From: Thomasclavelia ramosa DSM 1402
GTDB lineage: Bacteria; Bacillota_I; Bacilli_A; Erysipelotrichales; Coprobacillaceae
Reading direction: 5' to 3'
Assembly (NCBI RefSeq): GCF_014131695.1
Contig: NZ_CP036346.1
Span: 1,240,001-1,304,000 of the forward strand
Length of the DNA stretch: 64,000 nt
Positions 8,623-17,254 of this stretch are shown one piece after another (positions within the stretch are counted from its first letter, which is position 1; each line of letters begins with the position of its first letter). The translations under genes and the position numbers were made by a program. The notes beneath the pieces were generated by a model. That model ran no database searches. It had not been told where the DNA came from and was given only the letters and a program-made list of their open reading frames with translations.

Positions 8623-9219
8623 ATGGAAAACAAAGTGTATGGTTATGCAAGAGTTTCAACAAGAGAACAAAATGAGGATCGGCAAATGATTGCCTTGGAG
8701 AATTATCCAATGTCAAGGAAACAAATTTATCTTGATAAATTAAGCGGGAAAGATTTTAATCGGCCGCAATATCAAAAATTATTAAGGAAAATTCGTGCTG
8801 GAGATACAATCGTTATTAAATCAATCGATCGGTTGGGACGTGATTATGAAGAAATACAAAACCAATGGCGTAAAATCACTAAAGAAAAAAATGTAAATAT
8901 TGTTGTTTTGGATATGCCATTATTAGATACACGGAGTACTGGTGATAATTTAACGGGAACATTCGTGGCAGACTTGGTTCTACAGATTCTTTCTTACGTT
9001 GCTCAAACAGAGCGTGAAAATATTCGTCAGCGTCAAAGAGAAGGGATTGAAGCAGCACGAATGCGTGGTGTGAGATTTGGACGCCCTCGCAAAGAAATTC
9101 CCGAAAATTTTGAAATTTTGAAGCATCAATGGCAACAAAATTTAATTGCTTCACGGCAGGCTGCTAAAGAATTAGGCGTTTCACAGGATACTTTTTTAAG
9201 ATGGGCTCATGGAAAATAA
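8623..9219 (+). CDS. Small serine recombinase (resolvase/invertase family)
   Basis: A 198-residue serine recombinase. Residues 5-15 are YGYARVSTREQ, with the catalytic serine; IKSIDRLGRDYEEI carries the conserved arginines; GTFVADLVLQILSYVAQTERENIRQRQREGIEAAR is the dimer helix; and FGRPRKEIPENF leads into a C-terminal helix-turn-helix (SRQAAKELGVSQDTFLRW). These enzymes cut and rejoin DNA at short inverted sites to resolve cointegrates or flip segments. The length fits a resolvase or invertase rather than a large integrase. The ATG follows AAAGGAGAAGATT. No transposase or plasmid gene is adjacent, so it is either a solitary remnant of an element or a domesticated switch. Candidate sites are listed at 8551 and 9352. 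Confidence 0.93.
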   Translation: MENKVYGYARVSTREQNEDRQMIALENYPMSRKQIYLDKLSGKDFNRPQYQKLLRKIRAGDTIVIKSIDRLGRDYEEIQNQWRKITKEKNVNIVVLDMPLLDTRSTGDNLTGTFVADLVLQILSYVAQTERENIRQRQREGIEAARMRGVRFGRPRKEIPENFEILKHQWQQNLIASRQAAKELGVSQDTFLRWAHGK

Positions 9220-9351
9220 CATTAGTACATTTATTTGTCCTTAAAAGGTAGAGATTATCAAGCATCTATTATGCGGTCAAAATTCGTAATAAAATATTAT
9301 AAAATAACAAATTTCACACTATAAAAACATATATATTATTTTAATACATTT

Positions 9352-9377
9352 GAACGATATTGTCTGATTTATCGTTC
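9352..9377 (+). repeat. 26-bp inverted repeat containing a resolvase-like half-site
   Basis: GAACGATA (9352-9359) and TATCGTTC (9370-9377) flank a 10-nt centre. TGTCTGATTTAT (9361-9372) inside it resembles the res half-site consensus. The GAACGA motif also occurs upstream of the recombinase at 8563, so both ends of the gene carry related sequence. Confidence 0.5.
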
Positions 9378-9380
9378 TCT

Positions 9381-9438
9381 ATATGCAATAAAAGCATATG
9401 AATTTCGGTATATGCGTTTAGGGAGAGAAACGCATATA
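9381..9438 (+). repeat. Nested palindromes in the leader of the 85-residue gene
   Basis: Two inverted repeats share an ATATGC core. The first is ATATGC...GCATAT (9381-9399). The second is TATATGCGTTT...AAACGCATATA (9409-9419 and 9428-9438), an 11-bp perfect stem with the loop AGGGAGAG, followed by a T-rich run. The arms of the two can pair alternatively. Possible roles are a terminator/attenuator or a repeated operator. Confidence 0.55.
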
Positions 9439-9464
9439 TTTTATTTTAGAAAAGGAGAAAAGCG

Positions 9465-9722
9465 ATGGGTCTACTTGAAAAAATAGCCGATATTATGCAG
9501 TGTACCTATATTTCTGATTTAAGAGGAAGATTATCGCTTGACCATGAACAGTTACAGTTTTTAAATGAATTAAGAGCTGAAACATACGCTTTGTCTGAAT
9601 GGCAAGAAGCAGTAAGGTATATTACTGGTAATTTAGATTCTTTTAATTCGGCAGCAGAAGGAAAAAACATCTTATTGGATTACTATATTAAAAAAGAAGC
9701 TACAGAAATATCAATAAAATGA
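9465..9722 (+). CDS. Small protein of unknown function (85 aa)
   Basis: I do not recognise a family. The protein is soluble and mostly helical (MGLLEKIADIMQCTYISDLRG at the start; two acidic helical stretches later), with no signal peptide, membrane helix or metal motif. It has a good ribosome site (AAAGGAGAAAAGCG) and a structured leader of two linked palindromes. It lies between the serine recombinase and the TPP riboswitch with its own leader, so it is probably transcribed alone. Codon use looks like the neighbours. It is likely a real gene because of the ribosome site and length without stops; its function is open. Confidence 0.65.
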   Translation: MGLLEKIADIMQCTYISDLRGRLSLDHEQLQFLNELRAETYALSEWQEAVRYITGNLDSFNSAAEGKNILLDYYIKKEATEISIK

Positions 9723-9765
9723 TTTTTTTCTTGATATTATAATAAGATAATCTATAATAGTATAC

Positions 9766-9848
9766 GAGCCAGGGGTGCAAAATTGCTGAGAAGGGCATAA
9801 GCCTGATCCCTTATCATCTGAACTGGGTAATGCCAGCGTAGAGAGAGC
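9766..9848 (+). promoter_or_regulatory. TPP (thiamine pyrophosphate) riboswitch
   Basis: The aptamer shows AGGGGTGC, TTGCTGAGAAGG, CCTGATCCC and the hallmark CTGAACTGGGTAATGCCAGCGTAG. It precedes the thiamine transporter gene. In the family, TPP binding stabilises a fold that allows a downstream terminator to form. Confidence 0.97.
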
Positions 9849-9863
9849 AAATTTAAAATTGTT

Positions 9864-9899
9864 TGCTTTTTTGCGTTCGCAAAGAAGCATTTTTTAATT
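9864..9899 (+). terminator. Riboswitch-controlled terminator before thiT
   Basis: TGCTTTTTTGCG (9864-9875) pairs with CGCAAAGAAGCA with one G-U pair, followed by TTTTTTAATTT. The upstream segment GAGAGAGCAAATTTAAAATTG can pair with the 5' arm as an antiterminator. This is the expression platform of the TPP riboswitch. Confidence 0.85.
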
Positions 9900-9936
9900 T
9901 TGTTAGGCTCTTTCATAAGGAAGGGGAAAAACAAAT

Positions 9937-10485
9937 ATGAAAAACAAAACATTTAAGATTACAACCAAAACAATTGCTTATATGGCGATGTTTATGGCTT
10001 TACAAGTAGTTTTAGAATTAGCTTTTAAAGTCGTTCCGGGACAGCCTCAGGGAGGAAGTATTACGCTGTCATTAGTACCGATCCTATTAGCCTCATATTT
10101 ATTAGGTGGATATTACGGTATTGTTGTTGGAGCCTGCTGCTGTGGACTGCATTTTGTTTTAGGGTTGGCTACATATTGGGGGCCATGGTCATTATTTTTA
10201 GATTATTTAATTCCACTAGCTGTAATTGGTATAGCATCATTTTTTAAAAACTTTGAGATTAAAGGTCATGTAGTTTATCCTGGAATTATTGTTGTAATGA
10301 TTCTTAAGTTTATCTCACATTATTTATCTGGAGCATGGCTGTTTGGAGCATATGCTCCTGAGGGAATGAATCCATGGTGGTATTCATTTGGTTATAATTT
10401 AGCCTATTGCCTACCAACTTTAATTATTTGCTACATCGGATTTGCCTTAATATATCCACGATTAAATAATTCGATTAAACTGTAA
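9937..10485 (+). CDS. thiT: Thiamine ECF transporter S component ThiT
   Basis: A 182-residue membrane protein with six helices. ThiT is the substrate-binding S component that captures thiamine for the shared ECF energy module. Family features are an early helix (YMAMFMALQVVLELAFKVVPGQPQGGSITLSLVPILLASYLLG), a GWY-type tryptophan-rich loop (ATYWGPWSLFLDYLIP) and the end segment HYLSGAWLFGAYAPEGMNPWWYS, which holds the thiamine-binding aromatics. The TPP riboswitch directly upstream supports the assignment. The ECF ATPases and EcfT are not in this window. Its terminator follows within 5 nt. Confidence 0.95.
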   Translation: MKNKTFKITTKTIAYMAMFMALQVVLELAFKVVPGQPQGGSITLSLVPILLASYLLGGYYGIVVGACCCGLHFVLGLATYWGPWSLFLDYLIPLAVIGIASFFKNFEIKGHVVYPGIIVVMILKFISHYLSGAWLFGAYAPEGMNPWWYSFGYNLAYCLPTLIICYIGFALIYPRLNNSIKL

Positions 10486-10515
10486 AAGAAAAGTAGCTTG
10501 CTACTTTTCTTTTCT
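10484..10515 (+). terminator. Terminator after thiT
   Basis: AGAAAAGTAGC (10487-10497) and GCTACTTTTCT (10500-10510) form an 11-bp stem followed by TTTCTTC. Confidence 0.85.
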
Positions 10516-10579
10516 TCTGTCTTTAAAAAGGATAGTAATTTGTGTATAATAGTACTGTTATAAAGAGAGGTAGTAAAAG

Positions 10580-11113
10580 ATGTCAGATTCTCTGGTAGGA
10601 AAAAAAGTATTAATTCACTGTTATAAGCACGATGGAAGTATTCATCGATGCTGGGCCAAAGGATTCATCTTAGATGAAAATGATGATCATTTTATTGCAA
10701 TCAATAATCGCACCTTAGTAACTGAATCTGATGGTCGAATGTGGCATACAAGAGAGCCTGCCATCTGTTATTTTCCTAAAAATAAGTGGTACAATGTGAT
10801 TTGTATGATTCGTAAAACAGGAGTTTATTATTATTGTAATATTGCTTCACCAACTTTATATGATGGTGAGGCATTGAAATATATTGATTATGATTTAGAT
10901 TTAAAAGTATTCCCAGATAATAACTATCGGGTTTTAGATGAAGAAGAGTATAAGCAACATGCTAAACAGATGAATTATTCAAAAGAATTGGATAGAATAT
11001 TAAAAAAACAATTAGAACTGCTAATTGATTTAGCAACGAAACGTGAAGGACCGTTTAGTGAAGATTTTACGAAACATTGGTATCATGTATATGAAGATTT
11101 GACACAAGGATAG
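10580..11113 (+). CDS. DUF402-family nucleoside tri-/diphosphate phosphatase
   Basis: A 177-residue protein with the DUF402 beta-barrel pattern: a lead HCYKHDGSIHRCW, then AICYFPKNKWYNVICMIRKTGVYYYCNIASP, then IDYDLDLKVFPDNNYRVLDEEEY, whose aspartate/glutamate residues bind metal. Characterised Gram-positive members (B. subtilis YgaC, a Staphylococcus homologue) hydrolyse nucleoside tri- and diphosphates; the same activity is expected here but inferred. The start follows AGAGAGGTAGTAAAAG. It is the first gene of a run leading into tsaE with a 9-nt gap, so it is probably co-transcribed with the t6A genes. Confidence 0.85.
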   Translation: MSDSLVGKKVLIHCYKHDGSIHRCWAKGFILDENDDHFIAINNRTLVTESDGRMWHTREPAICYFPKNKWYNVICMIRKTGVYYYCNIASPTLYDGEALKYIDYDLDLKVFPDNNYRVLDEEEYKQHAKQMNYSKELDRILKKQLELLIDLATKREGPFSEDFTKHWYHVYEDLTQG

Positions 11114-11122
11114 GAGAATACA

Positions 11123-11572
11123 ATGGAAAAAGTAATTAAAGTAAATAACCTTGAAGAAACGATTGCTTTGGGTAATCGTTTAGGCTTGTTATTACAACCA
11201 AATATGCTATTGACTTTAAGTGGCGACTTAGGAGCCGGGAAGACGACCTTTACCAAAGGAATTGGTCAAGGATTAGGGATTACCAAGGTTATTAATAGTC
11301 CTACTTTTACCATTTTAAAACAATATCAAGGTCGCTTGAATTTGTCACATTTTGATGCTTATCGTTTAGAAGGACAGGATGATGATTTAGGATTTGAAGA
11401 AATTTTTGATAGTGATGATGTTTGTGTTGTTGAATGGGCTAATTTTATTGAAGATATTTTACCGGTAGACCGTTTAACAATTGAAATAAAAAAAATTGAT
11501 GAAAATATTCGCGAATTTGTCTTTAAAACAAATAGTGAAAAATACGCTCAAGTTGTGGAGGCTTTAACATGA
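11123..11572 (+). CDS. tsaE: tRNA t6A biosynthesis ATPase TsaE
   Basis: TsaE is the ATPase of the TsaBDE complex, which attaches the threonylcarbamoyl group to A37 of ANN-decoding tRNAs. The 149-residue protein has the Walker A loop SGDLGAGKTTFTKGI near residue 34-48, then NSPTFTI, and the family segment HFDAYRLEG and VVEWANFIEDILP. It overlaps tsaB by 4 nt, showing translational coupling. Confidence 0.97.
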   Translation: MEKVIKVNNLEETIALGNRLGLLLQPNMLLTLSGDLGAGKTTFTKGIGQGLGITKVINSPTFTILKQYQGRLNLSHFDAYRLEGQDDDLGFEEIFDSDDVCVVEWANFIEDILPVDRLTIEIKKIDENIREFVFKTNSEKYAQVVEALT

Positions 11573-12171
11573 AGACAATTGTAATGGATACATCAAATGC
11601 TTATTTAGTTATTGGCTTATACGAAGATGATCAATGTATTGATAAGTATCAAGCAGATGGAAATCGGCGGCAATCTGAGTACGCTTTAACACATCTTGAT
11701 GAAATGTTGAAAAAACATCATTGGGAAGTTTTAAATGTGGATGAAATGATAATTACGATTGGTCCTGGTTCTTATACTGGTCAACGGGTCGCTTTGACGA
11801 TTGCCAAAACTTTGGCAGCAATTTCAAAAATAAAAATCAAGGCAGTTTCTTCGTTACATGGTTATGCTGGAGCTTCTAAGGCAATCAGTGTAATTGATGC
11901 TCGAAGCAAAAAGATTTTTGTTGGGGTATATGAGCATAATCAGGCCATAATTGATGATCAAATCATGTTGATTGATGATTTTGCTAATTTTAAAGAACAA
12001 TATCCTGATTTTCAAGTGATTGGTGATAGTGATTTAGTCGGAATTAACAAAGTTAAACTCGATTTAAGTGATTGTATTTATCAAGCTGGTAAAAGTGTTG
12101 ATTATTGTCAAAATATTGATAATCTTGTTCCTCATTATTTAAAAGATGTTGAGGCGAAAAAAATATGTTAA
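11569..12171 (+). CDS. tsaB: tRNA t6A biosynthesis protein TsaB
   Basis: TsaB is the inactive paralogue of TsaD that dimerises with it in t6A synthesis. The 200-residue protein starts MKTIVMDTSNAYLVIGLY and contains the family signature ITIGPGSYTGQRVALTIAKTLA and VSSLHGYAG. Length is slightly short of the 220-240 typical of the family, as in many Firmicutes. It overlaps tsaE by 4 nt and rimI by 7 nt. Confidence 0.96.
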   Translation: MKTIVMDTSNAYLVIGLYEDDQCIDKYQADGNRRQSEYALTHLDEMLKKHHWEVLNVDEMIITIGPGSYTGQRVALTIAKTLAAISKIKIKAVSSLHGYAGASKAISVIDARSKKIFVGVYEHNQAIIDDQIMLIDDFANFKEQYPDFQVIGDSDLVGINKVKLDLSDCIYQAGKSVDYCQNIDNLVPHYLKDVEAKKIC

Positions 12172-12608
12172 TCAGACGGATGGATTTAGGTGATATTGAA
12201 GAAGTTGTAAAGTTAGAGCATGATTTATTTAGTTCGCCATGGAATGAAGAAGCTTTTAAATATGAATTAGAAAAAAATGCTTTTTCATCAATTTTGATTT
12301 TGGAAGATAATAATATAATTGTTGGTTATATAGGAATGTGGACACTAGGAGACCAAACTCAAATAACAACTATCGGTGTTAGAAAAGAGTTCCAAGGAAA
12401 AGGCTATGCTAAAATATTAATGACTAAATGTGATGAAATTACAAAGCATTTAGGCTATTCGAATATTAATTTAGAAGTCCGAGTTTCTAATACTAAAGCA
12501 ATTAGTTTATATCAAAAATGTGGCTTTAAAATTGCCGCAACAAGAAAAAATTACTATCAGGATAATCATGAAGATGCGTATTTGATGGTAAAAGAAATGG
12601 AGGAATAA
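12165..12608 (+). CDS. rimI: Ribosomal protein S18-alanine N-acetyltransferase-like GNAT
   Basis: A 147-residue GNAT acetyltransferase. The acetyl-CoA loop is VRKEFQGKGYAKILM (R/Q-x-x-G-x-G/A), followed by NLEVRVSNTKAISLYQKCGFK, typical of RimI, which acetylates the N-terminal alanine of ribosomal protein S18. Placement between tsaB and tsaD is the conserved tsaB-rimI-tsaD arrangement. It overlaps tsaB by 7 nt. Confidence 0.93.
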   Translation: MLIRRMDLGDIEEVVKLEHDLFSSPWNEEAFKYELEKNAFSSILILEDNNIIVGYIGMWTLGDQTQITTIGVRKEFQGKGYAKILMTKCDEITKHLGYSNINLEVRVSNTKAISLYQKCGFKIAATRKNYYQDNHEDAYLMVKEMEE

Positions 12609-12610
12609 CG

Positions 12611-13645
12611 GTGTCACTTATTTTAGCAATTGAATCAAGTTGTGATGAGATGGCTATGGCAATCTTAAAAGATGAACGAGAATTTCTTAGTAGTGTCGTG
12701 GCCTCACAGATTGATGTTCATGCGATGTATGGTGGAGTAGTGCCAGAAATTGCAAGTAGGAAACATGTTGAATGTGTTTCGCTAGTATTAAAAGAAACTT
12801 TGAATAAGGCTAACGTTACGATTGATGAAATTGATGCTATTGCGGTAACTAAAGGACCGGGGTTAGTTGGGTCTTTGCATATCGGTTTACAGGCCGCTAA
12901 AACGATTGCAATGGCTTATCATAAGCCATTGATTGGAGTACATCATATTGCTGGACATATTTATGCCAATAACTATGTTCAAAATATTATCTATCCAAGT
13001 CTTTGTTTAGTTGTTAGTGGTGGTCATAGTGAACTTGTCTTATTAAAAGCTCCTTTTAAATTTGAAGTAATTGGGCAAACCCTTGATGATGCTGTTGGAG
13101 AAGCATATGATAAAGTGGGACGAGTTTTAAATTTACCATATCCCGGGGGACCTATAATCGATAAAATGGCTGCTAAAGGTAATCATACTTATAATTTACC
13201 AGTGCCTTTGGATGATGAAAGCTATAATTTTAGTTTTAGTGGATTAAAATCTGCTGTAATTAATTTAAATCATAAAGCGATGCAGCGAAATGAAGAAATC
13301 AATCAAGAAGATTTAGCTGCCTCTTTTCAAGATGTGGTTTTATCGGTTTTAGTCAATAAAACAATACGTGCTACTAAAGAATATGGTATTAAACAAGTAT
13401 TAATGGCAGGAGGCGTGAGTGCTAATCGTGGATTGCGAAATGCGATGGGTGAAGCGGTTGGCCAATTAGATGGAGTAGAATTATTATTACCGCCAATGAG
13501 TTGTTGTACTGATAACGCAATGATGATTGCTTTAGCAGCAAAACAGATGTACGATTTGAAATTATTTAGTGATTTGTCATTAGGGATTAAGCCAAATTTA
13601 GATTTAGAAAATGAATCGGTTAGCGGGGGAAATCAAAATGGATAA
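12611..13645 (+). CDS. tsaD: tRNA threonylcarbamoyltransferase TsaD
   Basis: TsaD transfers threonylcarbamoyl from TC-AMP to tRNA A37. The 344-residue ASKHA-fold protein starts at a GTG (12611) behind GGAGGAATAACG. Motifs are AIESSCDEMAMAI, YGGVVPEIASRKHVE, VTKGPGLVGSLHIGL, the metal-binding HHIAGHIYAN, VSGGHSEL, the substrate-site segment GEAYDKVGRVL and the C-terminal MAGGVSANRGLR. The last 8 nt overlap the start of rex. Confidence 0.98.
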   Translation: MSLILAIESSCDEMAMAILKDEREFLSSVVASQIDVHAMYGGVVPEIASRKHVECVSLVLKETLNKANVTIDEIDAIAVTKGPGLVGSLHIGLQAAKTIAMAYHKPLIGVHHIAGHIYANNYVQNIIYPSLCLVVSGGHSELVLLKAPFKFEVIGQTLDDAVGEAYDKVGRVLNLPYPGGPIIDKMAAKGNHTYNLPVPLDDESYNFSFSGLKSAVINLNHKAMQRNEEINQEDLAASFQDVVLSVLVNKTIRATKEYGIKQVLMAGGVSANRGLRNAMGEAVGQLDGVELLLPPMSCCTDNAMMIALAAKQMYDLKLFSDLSLGIKPNLDLENESVSGGNQNG

Positions 13646-14267
13646 AAAAATATCAAACGCTACAATGTCTCGTTATCCTGTTTATCTTAAAGCTTTAAGA
13701 AAAATGCAGCATGAAGGTAAAGAAAATTGTTTATCAAGCGAATTATCTAGTTTAACAGGTATTCAAGATACGACGATTCGTAGAGATTTTACTTATTTAT
13801 CAAAGACAGATAATTTTGGCCAACGTGGTAAAGGTTATGATGTAAAACATTTAATTGACGGATTAAGTGAGGTATTAGGATTAGGACTAGACGAATCAAT
13901 TATTTTGATTGGTATCGGAAATCTTGGTAGTGCAATTTTAAAATATAACCGTTGGCAATATACAGTGGGAAAAATTGTCTGCGGCTATGATCAAGATAAA
14001 AATAAAGAGGGAGAGCGTTTTGGTGTTAAACTCTATAATATTGATGATTTAGAAAAAACTTTTCCTAAAGACTGTAAAATTGCAATCTTGGCTATTTCTG
14101 AAAACGTTCAACCAACAGTTGATCGTTTAATGGATTTAGGAATTAAAGGTATCGTTGATTTTACACATACACATTTTACAGTTCGTGAAGGAGTCGAGGT
14201 ACAACAGGTAGATGTTGTTGTAGCAATTCAAGAATTAGTTATTAAGATGGATTCAAATCGTCAATAA
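13638..14267 (+). CDS. rex: Redox-sensing repressor Rex
   Basis: Rex is a dimeric repressor that senses the NADH/NAD+ ratio and derepresses fermentation genes when NADH builds up. The start is the ATG at 13638 (MDKKISNATMSRYPVYLKALRKM) behind GGGGGAAATC; the in-frame ATG at 13611 lies inside tsaD and lacks a ribosome site. The 209-residue protein has an N-terminal winged helix (LSSLTGIQDTTIRRDFTYL) and a Rossmann domain with IGIGNLGSAIL for NAD(H) binding and a domain-swapped C-terminal helix. In this anaerobe it could control ackA, hydrogenase and similar genes; that is inferred. Confidence 0.97.
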   Translation: MDKKISNATMSRYPVYLKALRKMQHEGKENCLSSELSSLTGIQDTTIRRDFTYLSKTDNFGQRGKGYDVKHLIDGLSEVLGLGLDESIILIGIGNLGSAILKYNRWQYTVGKIVCGYDQDKNKEGERFGVKLYNIDDLEKTFPKDCKIAILAISENVQPTVDRLMDLGIKGIVDFTHTHFTVREGVEVQQVDVVVAIQELVIKMDSNRQ

Positions 14268-14270
14268 TAC

Positions 14271-14300
14271 TTGAATAATGGATAAAATAAAGTATATAAT
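14271..14300 (+). promoter_or_regulatory. asnS promoter
   Basis: TTGAAT (14271-14276), 18-nt spacer, TATAAT (14295-14300), directly after the rex stop. asnS therefore has its own promoter. Confidence 0.7.
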
Positions 14301-14322
14301 AGGAAAAACTAGGAGGATTAAT

Positions 14323-15708
14323 ATGTTTGAATTTATAACGGTTAGAGAACTATATGAAATGTTTTTAAGTAACCAAATGATGGATTTAGAAGGTTACGAA
14401 TATGTTGAACTTGAGGGATGGGTTCGAACTAATCGTAACAATGGGAAATTGGGATTTATTGCTCTAAATGATGGTACATACTTCAAAAATTTACAAGTTG
14501 TATATACAGAAGCAGAAATTTCTAACTATGAAGAAATCGATAAATTATCTACTGGTAGTTCAATTCGAGTAGTTGGAAAATTAAAGTTGACACCTGAAGG
14601 AAAACAACCATTTGAAGTTGAAGCAACTGAGATTGAAATCGAAGGTAAATGTGATGAAGATTTTCCATTACAAAAGAAACGTCATTCATTCGAATATATG
14701 CGTGAAATACCGCATTTAAGACCTCGTGCGAACACTTTCTATGCAATTTTTAGATTGCGCAGTGTTTTATCAATGGCTATTCATGAATTTTTCCAATCAC
14801 AAGGGTTTGTTTATGTTCATACACCAATTATCACTGGAAACGATGGTGAAGGGGCCGGAGAAATGTTTAGAGCAACAACTATTGATGGAACTAATTTTGA
14901 AGATGATTTCTTTGAAAAAGAGGCTTTCTTAACAGTTACTGGTCAATTACATGTTGAAGCTTTTGCAATGGCTTTTAGAGATGTTTATACATTTGGTCCT
15001 GCATTTAGAGCAGAAAACTCTAATACTTCTCGCCATGCTAGTGAATTTTGGATGATTGAACCTGAAATTGCTTTTGCTGATTTAGAGGATGATATGGATT
15101 TAATTGAAGATATGGTTAAATATTGTATCGATTACGTTTTAGATAATGCTCCTGCGGAAATGGAATTCTTTGCTTCAATGATTGATAAAGATTGCATCAA
15201 TCGAATTACTAAAGTTAAAAACAGTGATTTCAAACGGATGACATACACTGAAGCAATTGAAATTTTAGAAAAAGCAGATGTTAAATTTAAAAATAAAGTT
15301 TCATGGGGAATGGATTTAAATAGTGAACATGAGCGCTATATTTGTGAACAGGTTGTTAAAGGACCAGTTTTCTTGACAGACTATCCAAAAGAAATCAAGG
15401 CTTTCTATATGCGTTTAAATGATGATAATAAAACAGTGGCTGCTTGTGATTTATTGGTTCCAGGAATTGGAGAATTAGTTGGAGGAAGTCAACGTGAAGA
15501 AAGATATGATGTTCTTGAAAGAATCATGGATGAAAAAGGAATGTCTAAAGATGGTTTACAATGGTATATGGACTTACGTCGCTATGGTGGCTGTAAACAT
15601 GCGGGATTCGGTTTAGGATTTGATCGTTTCTTAATGTATTTAACTGGAATGCAAAATATTCGTGATGTTGAACCTTTCCCAAGAACACCAAGAAATTTAA
15701 AATTTTAA
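14323..15708 (+). CDS. asnS: Asparaginyl-tRNA synthetase
   Basis: AsnS charges tRNA-Asn with asparagine. The start at 14323 ([14 protein letters not shown]) has AGGAGGATTAAT upstream; the ATG at 14278 lies between the -35 and -10 boxes of the promoter and would not be transcribed. The 461-residue class IIb enzyme has the N-terminal OB-fold ([19 protein letters not shown]), motif 2 [24 protein letters not shown] and motif 3 [29 protein letters not shown]. It is monocistronic. Confidence 0.98.
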   Translation: MFEFITVRELYEMFLSNQMMDLEGYEYVELEGWVRTNRNNGKLGFIALNDGTYFKNLQVVYTEAEISNYEEIDKLSTGSSIRVVGKLKLTPEGKQPFEVEATEIEIEGKCDEDFPLQKKRHSFEYMREIPHLRPRANTFYAIFRLRSVLSMAIHEFFQSQGFVYVHTPIITGNDGEGAGEMFRATTIDGTNFEDDFFEKEAFLTVTGQLHVEAFAMAFRDVYTFGPAFRAENSNTSRHASEFWMIEPEIAFADLEDDMDLIEDMVKYCIDYVLDNAPAEMEFFASMIDKDCINRITKVKNSDFKRMTYTEAIEILEKADVKFKNKVSWGMDLNSEHERYICEQVVKGPVFLTDYPKEIKAFYMRLNDDNKTVAACDLLVPGIGELVGGSQREERYDVLERIMDEKGMSKDGLQWYMDLRRYGGCKHAGFGLGFDRFLMYLTGMQNIRDVEPFPRTPRNLKF

Positions 15709-15711
15709 CAA

Positions 15712-15737
15712 AAAGGCCTATATTTTATATAGGCTTT
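15712..15737 (+). terminator. Terminator after asnS
   Basis: GCCTATA and TATAGGC form the stem around TTTTA, with flanking A- and T-runs (AAAAG / CTTTT). Confidence 0.85.
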
Positions 15738-15781
15738 TGCTTTGAATGGGTTATAATAATAGATAAGGAGGCGATCAAATA

Positions 15782-17245
15782 ATGAATGAGTATGATTTAA
15801 TAAATGCTTATCTAAATTTAATTTTTGATGATAGCATAACTTATTTTAGTCGCATTCTTGACGAATATCGTGGTTTATGCCAGTTGAGAAAATGGATGCG
15901 TAAACGTGGTATTAATTTAAAAGCCATTGAAAATATTGGTTATGATATGTTTTTAGCTTTTAGTAAAGCTAAAAATGCTGAACAAATCATGGAAAAAATG
16001 GATCCGACTCATTTAGAAGAATTAAAAGAGTATATTAATACAGAACGTAATAAATATCAGATCGTAGTATTATCAAGTTTTGATTATAGTGAGCCAATTA
16101 ATGCGTATTTAACCTCAAATCAGATTGTGGATGATTTAGACAGTGATAATATTAGGGTTTTAAATTGTCATAATCTATTAAAAAAAGAAGATTTATCATT
16201 TTATGGACCTTTTAAACATTTTGTTACGGCCTTATATCAAATTGATCGCTGGCCTGGATTTTTAATTTTTAAAGGTGATGAGTGTGCATTTGTTCCTATT
16301 TATACTACTCAGGACATTGAAGAAGTCATTTTTAAAATTGAACATGATACAATTTTTTCAATTCGATATTTAAGTCCTTATGATAGCTTTTTTGTGCAGC
16401 TAAGTGATTTACACCTTGGTAGCAAAAAGAAGAATATCGGTCGTTTGGCACTTGAAGATAGTCTTGATCAAACTGTTAAACAGCTACGTTCTTATTATCC
16501 TTTAAAGTTTTTGATTACGGGGGATTTAATGAATTCACCAAATCGAAAAAATATGTATGAGGCATCAGGGTTTATGAAAGGGTTAAAAAATCGTTATAAT
16601 GCAGATGTTTCCTTTATTTTAGGAAATCATGATGTAATTGTTAATGGTTTTAATATTTTTAAGCGTCAGAAAAGTAAAGTAATCGCCTTTTTGTTAAATG
16701 AAAGCATTAAAGTATTTGAAGAAGAAAAGATTGTTTTAATTAAGATTGATTCAACTGTAGAAGGTAATTTAGCGCGTGGTAAAGTTGGAATGAAACAATT
16801 AAACAATATTGATGAAGAGCTTGCCGCTATTAAAAATTTAGGAGATTATACAATTGTTGCAATGCTGCATCATCATCTGTTTCCAATTACCCGTGATGAT
16901 TTTTTAAAGCAAAAATGGCGTGAAAAGATTTTTGTTGGGAAAATTATGGATAGTTCTAAGGCATTAGTAGACAGCCGTGATTTAGTAGAATGGTTAAGAA
17001 AACACCAAATTCAGTATGTTTTGCATGGTCATAAACATTTACCATTTTTTAGCAGTCAAGAAGGGATGTATGTGATTGCTGCTGGTTCTTCATGTGGCAG
17101 TGGAGCAAAAGAATCAAAGAGTCGATATTTAAGTTATAATGTATTAAAATATGACCATCGTTATAAACGATTTAAATACTGTTTTATCATTTATGATGAT
17201 ATGACGATGCAAGACCGTCAAAGAATAGTTATAAATATTTTTTAG
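15782..17245 (+). CDS. Calcineurin-like metallophosphoesterase with novel N-terminal region
   Basis: A 487-residue protein behind AAGGAGGCGATCAAATA. Residues about 205-450 are a metallophosphoesterase: VQLSDLHLGS (DxH), LITGDLMN (GD), FILGNHDV (GNHD), MLHHHLFPI and YVLHGHKHLPF (GHxH) give the full set of metal ligands. Residues 1-200 are not recognisable to me; they include a helical stretch (1-90) and an alpha/beta part. The substrate is unknown; nucleotides, phospholipids and nucleic acids are all possible for this fold. The dehydrogenase at 17255 follows after 9 nt, so the two form an operon. Confidence 0.85.
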   Translation: MNEYDLINAYLNLIFDDSITYFSRILDEYRGLCQLRKWMRKRGINLKAIENIGYDMFLAFSKAKNAEQIMEKMDPTHLEELKEYINTERNKYQIVVLSSFDYSEPINAYLTSNQIVDDLDSDNIRVLNCHNLLKKEDLSFYGPFKHFVTALYQIDRWPGFLIFKGDECAFVPIYTTQDIEEVIFKIEHDTIFSIRYLSPYDSFFVQLSDLHLGSKKKNIGRLALEDSLDQTVKQLRSYYPLKFLITGDLMNSPNRKNMYEASGFMKGLKNRYNADVSFILGNHDVIVNGFNIFKRQKSKVIAFLLNESIKVFEEEKIVLIKIDSTVEGNLARGKVGMKQLNNIDEELAAIKNLGDYTIVAMLHHHLFPITRDDFLKQKWREKIFVGKIMDSSKALVDSRDLVEWLRKHQIQYVLHGHKHLPFFSSQEGMYVIAAGSSCGSGAKESKSRYLSYNVLKYDHRYKRFKYCFIIYDDMTMQDRQRIVINIF

Positions 17246-17254
17246 GAGAGAAAA

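Noticed and set aside
9352-9438. Invertible promoter
   Set aside because: The repeats are only 19-30 nt apart and the segments between them are too short to hold a promoter; a resolvase or attenuator reading fits better.
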